A stretch of 11,223 bases of DNA, from NCBI GenBank assembly GCA_031259905.1, contig JAIRKS010000146.1:1-11223 (forward strand), read 5' to 3'. The first letter of the stretch is position 1; each line of letters starts with the position of its first letter. The DNA is from Odoribacteraceae bacterium. Lineage in GTDB: Bacteria; Bacteroidota; Bacteroidia; Bacteroidales; Marinifilaceae. The translations under genes were made by a program, and so were the position numbers. The notes under the pieces were generated by a model, which did no database searches, was not told where the DNA came from, and saw only the letters and a list, made by a program, of their open reading frames with translations. Of the stretch, positions 6,396-11,223 are shown one piece after another.

Positions 6396-8196
6396 ACTCG
6401 CGAAGTTCGCCGAACTCCAGCACCTCCCCAATGTCTTCCAGCCTACCCGCGAGCAACTCCTCGCCGGGCACGAGAACCGCGGGCAGTGGGCTGCCGGGTA
6501 TTTCGGCAACAATAATCCCGTCACCGTCGAGATAGGATGCGGGAAGGGGGAATATACCGTCGGGCTGGCCGCGCGAAACCCCAACCGCAACTACATCGGC
6601 ATAGACATCAAGGGCGCGCGACTCTGGAGCGGTGCTACCGTCGCCATCACCAGGAATATCAAGAATGCCGCCTTTATCCGCGCCCGCGTCGAGAGTATCG
6701 ACTGCCTCTTCGCGCCGGGGGAGATCGACGAGACGTGGATCACTTTCCCCGACCCGCAAATGGCGAAGGCGAGAAAACGACTTACCTCCACGCGTTTTCT
6801 CCACCTTTACCGCCAAGTGTCGCGCCCCGGCGCTTCCATCCATCTCAAGACGGACAGTAATTATCTCTACAATTATACCCGCGCCCTCGTCGCCGCCAAT
6901 GATCTTGCCATCATCGAGCAATCCGACGACCTCCACGCCGGAGCCTCCCTCCCCGCGCCCCTCGCTACTTTCTACGAGCGACAATGGATCGCCCGCGGGA
7001 TGACAATAAAGTACCTCCACTTTACCATTAATCACGACCGCCCGCTCGTCGAACCCGACGACACGTGCCCCCGCGACGATTATCACAGTCAAACCCGTTA
7101 CATGCCACCGCCGCCCGCCCCTCCACGCGTCCTCCTCGCCATGAGCGGCGGCGTCGATAGCTCCGTCGCTGCCGTGTTGCTCCAGAAACAAGGATACCGC
7201 GTCGAGGGGGTCACCTACCGCGTGCACGACCAGATCACCGGCGGGTGCATGGAGAAGCAAAGCGGGTGCTGTAACGTCAACGCCATCTTCGACGCCCGCC
7301 GCGTCGCCGAGCAGCTCGGCTTCCCTCATCGCGTGCTCGACCTCCGCCCGTATTTCCGCGATACCGTCATCCGTGACTTCATCAGCGAGTACCTCGACGG
7401 GCGAACCCCGAATCCCTGCGTCCGCTGCAACGCCCTCGTCAAGTGGGGAAAACTTATCGAGCTTGCCGACGAACTCGACTGCCAATACATCGCCACCGGG
7501 CACTACGCCCGCGTCGCGCGCTCCGGCAATAATTATTACCTCCGCGCCGGCGTTGACACTACCAAGGACCAGACCTATTTCCTCTGGCCACTCACCCGGC
7601 AAAACATCGCCCGCACGCTCTTCCCGCTTGGGCATCTCACCAAGACGGACGTCCGCGCCATCGCCGCCGAACACGGCCTGCATCACCTCGCCGCGAAAAA
7701 AGAGAGCCAGGAGACATGCTTCATACCGGGGAACAATTACCGCGACTTCCTCGACGGGCAAATCCCCGACTTCGCCCGACGTTACCCGCCCGGGCCGTTC
7801 ATCGATAACCAGGGGAACGTCATCGGCACGCACCAGGGATACCCGCGCTACACCATCGGCCAGCGACATCATCTCGGCGTCGCCCTCGGTCATCCCGTCT
7901 TCGTCACCGCCATCAACCCCGCCACGAACCAGGTAACCCTCGGCCCGCGCGAGCAGCTGCAAGCAACGCGACTACTCGTCACCGGCGTGAATCTCGTGAA
8001 ACAAACCGCCATCACCCCGGGGCAACAAGCCATCGTCAAGATAAGGTACCGCGATCCCGGTACCCCCGCCACCCTCCAGCCCGACGGTGACAATATCCGC
8101 GTCCACTTCCATCGCCCCGTCCACGCCATCGCCCCCGGGCAAAGCGCCGTCATCTACGACGGCGAGGATCTCGTCGGCGGTGGCATCATCGCCTGA
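6382..8196 (+). CDS. Bifunctional fusion: TrmB (tRNA m7G46 methyltransferase) plus MnmA (tRNA 2-thiouridylase)
   Basis: A 604-residue protein with two complete tRNA-modifying enzymes in one frame. Residues 1 to about 215 are TrmB, an SAM-dependent methyltransferase making m7G46: EIGCGKGEYT (50-59), GIDIKGARLW, FPDPQ at 122-126 with KARKRLTS following, and LKTDSNYLY. A linker of about 30 residues, ending MPPPPAPPR, leads to MnmA (about 248-604), which thiolates U34 of Lys, Glu and Gln tRNAs. It has the ATP-binding loop SGGVDSS (255-261), the catalytic Cys349 in TPNPCVRCN, the second catalytic Cys446 in SQETCFIP, and the C-terminal RYTIGQRHHLG and GPREQL motifs. Cys346 makes a CxxC where E. coli MnmA has DxxC. 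The two enzymes are normally separate. No stop lies between the domains. ATG 7102 (Met241) could allow separate MnmA synthesis, but no Shine-Dalgarno sequence precedes it. The start overlaps gldH by 14 nt. Confidence 0.95.
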   Translation: MGKNKLAKFAELQHLPNVFQPTREQLLAGHENRGQWAAGYFGNNNPVTVEIGCGKGEYTVGLAARNPNRNYIGIDIKGARLWSGATVAITRNIKNAAFIRARVESIDCLFAPGEIDETWITFPDPQMAKARKRLTSTRFLHLYRQVSRPGASIHLKTDSNYLYNYTRALVAANDLAIIEQSDDLHAGASLPAPLATFYERQWIARGMTIKYLHFTINHDRPLVEPDDTCPRDDYHSQTRYMPPPPAPPRVLLAMSGGVDSSVAAVLLQKQGYRVEGVTYRVHDQITGGCMEKQSGCCNVNAIFDARRVAEQLGFPHRVLDLRPYFRDTVIRDFISEYLDGRTPNPCVRCNALVKWGKLIELADELDCQYIATGHYARVARSGNNYYLRAGVDTTKDQTYFLWPLTRQNIARTLFPLGHLTKTDVRAIAAEHGLHHLAAKKESQETCFIPGNNYRDFLDGQIPDFARRYPPGPFIDNQGNVIGTHQGYPRYTIGQRHHLGVALGHPVFVTAINPATNQVTLGPREQLQATRLLVTGVNLVKQTAITPGQQAIVKIRYRDPGTPATLQPDGDNIRVHFHRPVHAIAPGQSAVIYDGEDLVGGGIIA

Positions 8197-8227
8197 CGAC
8201 CCGCGGCCACGCGCCGCTCCCGGAAAC

Positions 8228-8241
8228 CCGATCGCGATCGG
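8228..8241. promoter_or_regulatory. 14-bp perfect palindrome upstream of the DUF5606 promoter
   Basis: CCGATCGCGATCGG is fully self-complementary and lies about 30 bp upstream of the putative -33 element of the next gene, where an operator could sit. It may equally be chance in GC-rich sequence. Confidence 0.3.
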
Positions 8242-8245
8242 CCGC

Positions 8246-8269
8246 CGCCCGGGCGAAAAAGCCCCGGCG
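8246..8269 (+). terminator. Possible weak terminator after the trmB-mnmA gene
   Basis: CGCC-C-GGGC pairs with GCCC-C-GGCG (one C-C mismatch) around GAAAAA, about 50 nt past the stop. It is followed only by ATTTC rather than a proper T-run, so termination would be poor. It also sits immediately upstream of the next promoter. Confidence 0.35.
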
Positions 8270-8270
8270 A

Positions 8271-8301
8271 TTTCGCGCCTTCCCGTTTTTTGCTACTTTT
8301 G
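8271..8301 (+). promoter_or_regulatory. Bacteroidota-type promoter of the DUF5606-trmN6 unit
   Basis: TTTC (8271-8274) and TACTTTTG (8294-8301) are separated by 19 bp, matching the -33 TTTG / -7 TAnnTTTG pattern with one mismatch in the -33 box. The start codon at 8327 is 25 nt past the -7 element, giving a leader of about 20 nt. This is the best promoter match in the window. Confidence 0.65.
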
Positions 8302-8326
8302 CCCCCGGAAACTAAAATCATGAAGC

Positions 8327-8749
8327 ATGTTAAAAGACATCTTATCCATTTCCGGGAAGCCGGGCCTGTACAAGAAGATCGGACAGACGGGGCGCGCAAT
8401 CATCGTCGAGTCGCTGCAAGACGGGCGACGCTCCCTCGTGCACGACACCGCTAAAAACATCTCCCTGGCGGATATCTCCCTGTACGCCGAGCCAGAGTCC
8501 GTGCCGTTGCAAGAGGTTTTCAAGCGTATCTCCGGGCAGGAAAACGGCGGGGCCGCCATCTCGCACAAGGAACGAGAGTCAACCATCATCAACTACATAG
8601 AGAAAATCGTGCCCGGGTACGATAGCGAGAAAGTCTACGTCTCCGACATGAAGAAGGTGTTGCAATGGTACAACATCCTGCTGGAAAAAAACATGCTCCC
8701 CCTCGACAAGGAGACAACCGACGCGGGAGAAGAACAAACAGGAGAATAA
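8327..8749 (+). CDS. DUF5606-type conserved Bacteroidota protein of unknown function
   Basis: A 140-residue soluble, probably cytoplasmic protein. The N-terminal part (about 1-75) matches my recollection of DUF5606: MLKDILSISGKPGLYK, then AIIVESLQDGRRS, ISLADISLYAE and VPLQEVFKRI. The C-terminal part (about 85-125) forms a second conserved segment with IVPGYDSEKVYVSDMKKVLQWYNIL, followed by an acidic, disordered-looking tail (TTDAGEEQTGE). No catalytic motif, signal peptide or membrane segment is visible, and no function is known to me. The gene has its own promoter and is followed after 36 nt by trmN6, so the two are probably co-transcribed. The nearby tRNA-modification genes make an RNA-related role conceivable, but that is inference only. 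The ATG at 8327 is chosen because family members begin with MLKDIL; the ATG at 8320 is in another frame. Confidence 0.88.
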   Translation: MLKDILSISGKPGLYKKIGQTGRAIIVESLQDGRRSLVHDTAKNISLADISLYAEPESVPLQEVFKRISGQENGGAAISHKERESTIINYIEKIVPGYDSEKVYVSDMKKVLQWYNILLEKNMLPLDKETTDAGEEQTGE

Positions 8750-8785
8750 CCTCCCGTTGACCCGCGCGACGCCCGCCCGCCCGCC

Positions 8786-9493
8786 ATGTCCAACTCGTTT
8801 TTCAAGTTCAAGCAATTCACCATCCACCAGGAACGCTGCGCGATGAAGGTGGGGACGGATGGCGTGTTGCTCGGCGCGTGGGCATGCCTCGAGGGAGCAA
8901 GGACGATCCTCGACGTCGGGTGCGGTAGCGGGCTAATCGCCCTGATGGCCGCCCAGCGCACCCCGGAGGCCATCGTCCACGCCGTGGAGATCGACAGGAA
9001 CGCCCGCGAGCAAGCCGTGGAAAACGTGGCCGGCAGCCCCTGGCGCGACCGCGTCTCGATCTTCGAGGGCGCCGTCCAGCAATTCCAGCCGCCGTGCCCG
9101 TACGACGTCATCCTGTGTAATCCCCCCTTCTTTACCCGCTCCACGCCCAGCCCGAGGCCAGGGAAAAATATCGCCCGGCACTGCGAGACCCTCACGCACG
9201 AGGAGCTGCTGGTCGCCGCCGGGAGAATGATCACGGAAGGAGGAACGCTGCAAGTGATCCTCCCCGTGGCAGAGGCGGAACGATTCACGCGACATGCCGC
9301 CGCCAGCCGGTGGCACGTCAACAAGATCGCCCTCGTGTTGCCCAACCCCGGGAAGAACCCCAAGCGCGCCCTCCTGCTCCTCGCGCGGGAGGAAACAACG
9401 GTCGAGAGAGAAACGCTAATTATCGAGATCGACCGGCATCATTACCACGAGAGCTACCGGGAATTGACCCGCGATTTCTACCTGCACGACTGA
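8786..9493 (+). CDS. tRNA1(Val) (adenine-37-N6)-methyltransferase, TrmN6/YfiC family
   Basis: A 235-residue Rossmann-fold N6-adenine methyltransferase of the TrmN6 (YfiC) family, which uses SAM to make m6A at position 37 of tRNA1(Val). The N-terminus FFKFKQFTIHQERCAMKVGTDGVLLGAW is diagnostic of the family. SAM-binding motif I is LDVGCGSGL (42-50), the acidic loop is VEID (67-70), and the catalytic NPPF tetrad is at 112-115 in DVILCNPPFF. The C-terminal part contains LLLLAREE, as in the family. The length agrees with E. coli YfiC (about 245 residues). It follows the DUF5606 gene by 36 nt with no promoter or terminator between. Family membership is certain, while the exact target in Bacteroidota is inferred from E. 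coli. Confidence 0.93.
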   Translation: MSNSFFKFKQFTIHQERCAMKVGTDGVLLGAWACLEGARTILDVGCGSGLIALMAAQRTPEAIVHAVEIDRNAREQAVENVAGSPWRDRVSIFEGAVQQFQPPCPYDVILCNPPFFTRSTPSPRPGKNIARHCETLTHEELLVAAGRMITEGGTLQVILPVAEAERFTRHAAASRWHVNKIALVLPNPGKNPKRALLLLAREETTVERETLIIEIDRHHYHESYRELTRDFYLHD

Positions 9494-9638
9494 CGTTGTA
9501 CTTTAATCTCGCGTATGGAAAAGATTAACCAAGCATTAACGCGGGGGGCTCGTGCCACGCCTTACCTTCGCGTTATAGAAATCGAGAGACACAGTTTTTT
9601 TTTCATAAGTTTGTATGTTTAGGTTAGTAATTAGTTTT
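9494..9638. other. Structured intergenic region between trmN6 and the ROK kinase gene
   Basis: About 145 bp, more AT-rich than the neighbouring genes, with no plausible protein. It holds an inverted repeat, TAACGCG (9537-9543) and CGCGTTA (9569-9575), enclosing a small GGC-TCGT-GCC hairpin, a run of ten T (9594-9603), and TAAGTTTG at 9606-9613. The last is an exact TAnnTTTG match but lacks a -33 partner. It could be the 3' UTR of trmN6 or a small RNA locus ending at the 9639 terminator. No known RNA family is recognised. Confidence 0.45.
9606..9613 (+). promoter_or_regulatory. Candidate -7 element upstream of the 9639 terminator
   Basis: TAAGTTTG matches TAnnTTTG exactly, but the expected -33 position is GAGA. 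If active, it would start a transcript of about 50 nt ending at the terminator just downstream, or a leader running into the ROK gene. Confidence 0.3.
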
Positions 9639-9671
9639 AAGAGACCGGCTCCCCGGTCTCTTGTTTTTTTT
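9639..9671 (+). terminator. Strong intrinsic terminator upstream of the ROK kinase gene
   Basis: AAGAGACCGG (9639-9648) pairs perfectly with CCGGTCTCTT (9653-9662) around CTCC, followed by G and eight T. This is a textbook rho-independent terminator. It ends transcription from DUF5606-trmN6 or from a short RNA started at about 9619, and lies only 39 nt before the ROK start codon. Confidence 0.93.
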
Positions 9672-9674
9672 CGC

Positions 9675-9682
9675 TATTTTTC
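9675..9682 (+). promoter_or_regulatory. Candidate -7 element of the ROK kinase promoter
   Basis: TATTTTTC is one base off TAnnTTTG and lies 27 nt upstream of the ROK ATG, much like the spacing of the DUF5606 promoter. No TTTG is present at the -33 position, which falls in the terminator loop. Confidence 0.4.
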
Positions 9683-9709
9683 GCCCCGTAACCAAACAAG
9701 AGAAAAATC

Positions 9710-10651
9710 ATGCAAGAACAAGTAGCTGCCGGTATAGATATCGGGGGAACCAACACGGTCATCGGGTTGATCAACGCGCGGGGAGAATGCCTCGCGAGAG
9801 AGGCCATCAAGACGTGGGATTATCCTCGCGTGGAAGACTTTGTCGAGCGCCTGCACGTGATCGCGGGAGAACTGGTCGCGGCGTCGGGGACGACGATCGC
9901 GGGGATCGGCATCGGCGTGCCGGCAGGCAATCCCGACCGCGGCACCGTCCACGCGAGCAACCTCCCGTGGAAGGGCGTCGTGCCGATCGCCTCCCTCTTC
10001 GAGGCCCGCTTTCACCTGCCCGTCTTCGTGACGAACGACGCCAAGGCGGCGGTCCTCGGCGAGATGACTTACGGCGCGGCCAGGAACATGAAAAACTTCG
10101 CGGTGGTCACGCTAGGCACGGGCCTGGGATGCGGCATCGTCCTCAACGGGGAGATCGTGTACGGCCACGACGGGTTCGCCGGGGAACTGGGACACGTGAT
10201 CGTGACGCCCGGCGGGAGGGCCTGCCAGTGCGGACGACGCGGATGCCTGGAAACCTACGTGTCGGCTACCGGGATCAAGAGAACGGCCCTCGAGTTACTG
10301 GCCACGGAAATAGAAGATAGCTCGCTAAGAGACCTCCCTCTCCAGGCCCTCGGCTCCAAGTCAATCAACGAGGCGGCCGCGCAAGGAGACTCCATTGCCT
10401 TGAAAACCTTCCAGCGCGCCGGCGAGGTGCTGGGGCTGGCGCTCGCGAATCTCGCGGCAATCATTCATCCCGAGGCGATCTTCCTGCAAGGAGGGGCTGC
10501 CAGGGCCGGCACGTGGTTTCACGACGCCGTCAGCCGGTCGATGAACGAAAATCTCCTCTTCCTCTACAAGGGAAAAGTCACCGTCCAACGCTCCTCCCTC
10601 CACGGCGGGGCCATCATCGGGGCCTCCGCGCTGGTCTGGCGCGCGTCGTGA
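9710..10651 (+). CDS. ROK-family sugar kinase (glucokinase-like)
   Basis: A 313-residue ROK protein with no DNA-binding domain, so an enzyme rather than a repressor. The N-terminal phosphate-binding motif is AGIDIGGTNTVIGLI, with DIGGTN at 10-15. The catalytic base is Asp110 in VTNDAKAAVLGE. The second ATP motif is VTLGTGLGCGIVLNG (133-147). The ROK zinc site has His162 in GELGH and Cys172, Cys174 and Cys179 in CQCGRRGCLE, with Glu159 and Glu181 positioned to contact sugar. This set fits an ATP-dependent hexokinase/glucokinase acting in the cytoplasm on glucose or a related sugar such as N-acetylmannosamine; sequence alone does not settle the substrate. It stands alone between two terminators (9639 and 10685) with a possible own promoter. 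The start at 9710 gives the expected spacing to DIGGTN. Confidence 0.95.
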   Translation: MQEQVAAGIDIGGTNTVIGLINARGECLAREAIKTWDYPRVEDFVERLHVIAGELVAASGTTIAGIGIGVPAGNPDRGTVHASNLPWKGVVPIASLFEARFHLPVFVTNDAKAAVLGEMTYGAARNMKNFAVVTLGTGLGCGIVLNGEIVYGHDGFAGELGHVIVTPGGRACQCGRRGCLETYVSATGIKRTALELLATEIEDSSLRDLPLQALGSKSINEAAAQGDSIALKTFQRAGEVLGLALANLAAIIHPEAIFLQGGAARAGTWFHDAVSRSMNENLLFLYKGKVTVQRSSLHGGAIIGASALVWRAS

Positions 10652-10684
10652 AGGTCATTAGAAATCCAAACAGAGAAGTTCATG

Positions 10685-10717
10685 CCGGGCAAACGTGTTT
10701 TCATGTTGCCCGGTTTT
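10685..10717 (+). terminator. Intrinsic terminator after the ROK kinase gene
   Basis: CCGGGCAA (10685-10692) pairs with TTGCCCGG (10706-10713), extended inward past one bulged A by CGTG/CATG with a TTTT loop, then TTTT. It lies 34 nt past the ROK stop and 15 nt from the stop of the convergent gene. Confidence 0.85.
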
Positions 10718-10731
10718 CGCGTGTAAAAAGA

Positions 10732-11223
10732 TTATTTCAGTCGTAGCGTGTAGCAGACCAGCTCGCGTCCCTCGATGGCGTTCCACGAGAAGGTGTCGTG
10801 CTCGCGGTCGTACCACGCGAACAGGGCGGGGGCTGCGCCGTATCGCTTGCCGTCGACGGCGACGTACGGGTATTCGAGAGAGGAGTACAGGGAATGTTTC
10901 CGGTCGTCGGAGAGGATATCGAGGTTGCTGCCGTAGTACTTGTCGCTGTCGAAGACGCCGCGCGTCATTCTTTCCAGGCGGCCGGTCTCGCGTACTGTCC
11001 CGTTCGTGTTCTCGTACAGTTGCCCGTCGTCGCGCGCGAAGAGGTAGGAGAAGCTGCCGTCGTTATCATCCAGCGAGGCGTCGTATGCCTTGTCGTGGAT
11101 TTTCCCGTTGATGTTGACGTGCCATTTCCCGTTTTCCTTGTAGTGGTACATGTAGTCCCCGCTTTCGGCCAGGAGCCAGTGCCGGGAATCAAGGCCGATT
11201 TCATCGTACCCGCGGCTCTCCTG
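10732..11223 (-). CDS. C-terminal part of a repeat-containing hypothetical protein (5' end outside the window)
   Basis: The frame is open to the window edge, so the 163 visible residues are only the C-terminal part and the true start lies beyond 11223. The ATG at 11151 is internal. The sequence has repeats of about 30 residues: SGDYMYHYKENGKWHVNINGK, then DGSFSYLFARDDGQLYENTNG, then SLYSSLEYPYVAVDGKRYG. These alternate a strand rich in Tyr and Phe with an xNGK or xDGK turn, suggesting a beta-propeller or WG-like repeat fold. The end, APALFAWYDREHDTFSWNAIEGRELVCYTLRLK, looks like a conserved C-terminal cap. I recall similar uncharacterised proteins from Bacteroidales but no function. No signal peptide can be judged from this fragment. 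It converges on the ROK gene. Confidence 0.8.
   Translation of the reverse strand, partial: QESRGYDEIGLDSRHWLLAESGDYMYHYKENGKWHVNINGKIHDKAYDASLDDNDGSFSYLFARDDGQLYENTNGTVRETGRLERMTRGVFDSDKYYGSNLDILSDDRKHSLYSSLEYPYVAVDGKRYGAAPALFAWYDREHDTFSWNAIEGRELVCYTLRLK

Noticed and set aside
6364..7962. Long (532-codon) minus-strand open frame opposite gldH and trmB-mnmA
   Set aside because: It is the complement of genes with clear family motifs. Its Gly/Val/Asp-rich product has no recognisable domain and is a typical high-GC antisense artefact.
7102..8196. Separate mnmA gene starting at ATG 7102
   Set aside because: No stop codon separates it from TrmB, so TrmB would have no terminus of its own. Kept only as a possible internal start.
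9537..9575. tRNA gene in the trmN6-ROK intergenic region
   Set aside because: The inverted repeat spans only 39 nt and there is no T-loop GTTCRA motif or cloverleaf.

Overview
The window looks like chromosomal core sequence from a high-GC member of the Bacteroidota, most likely a Bacteroidales relative. Three things point there: a GldH-type lipoprotein and a DUF5606 protein, both families I associate with Bacteroidota; several intergenic TAnnTTTG-like -7 elements, the promoter signature of that phylum; and weak or absent Shine-Dalgarno sequences. I cannot resolve genus or species. No transposase, integrase, phage gene, CRISPR array, rRNA or tRNA is visible.

Layout. Bases 1-258 are a tandem array of six 43-bp units that starts at the window edge. 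It is followed by about 150 bp of non-coding sequence. On the minus strand, read from high to low coordinates, come metG (methionyl-tRNA synthetase), lemA and an M48/HtpX-like membrane metalloprotease. The last two are 3 nt apart and form the widespread LemA-M48 pair. A divergent promoter region at about 4027-4182 separates metG from a plus-strand operon of three overlapping genes: a C26 amidotransferase-M19 dipeptidase fusion, a GldH-like lipoprotein, and a TrmB-MnmA fusion. Next comes a second plus-strand unit, DUF5606 plus trmN6, behind a good Bacteroidota-type promoter. It is followed by a structured intergenic region with a strong terminator and then a ROK-family sugar kinase. The window ends in the C-terminal part of a convergent minus-strand gene for a repeat-containing hypothetical protein.

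How the genes relate. There is a clear translation/tRNA theme: MetG charges tRNA-Met, TrmB makes m7G46, MnmA makes s2U34 and TrmN6 makes m6A37 in tRNA1(Val). The two in-frame fusions are the most interesting protein-level features. One joins two tRNA modification enzymes that act on different tRNA positions. The other joins a gamma-glutamyl-hydrolase-like domain to a zinc dipeptidase, which suggests sequential breakdown of a gamma-glutamyl peptide. I see no convincing new defence or mobile system. The parts of the window that known families do not explain are the 43-bp array, the two fusions, the terminator-containing region upstream of the ROK gene, and the DUF5606 protein.
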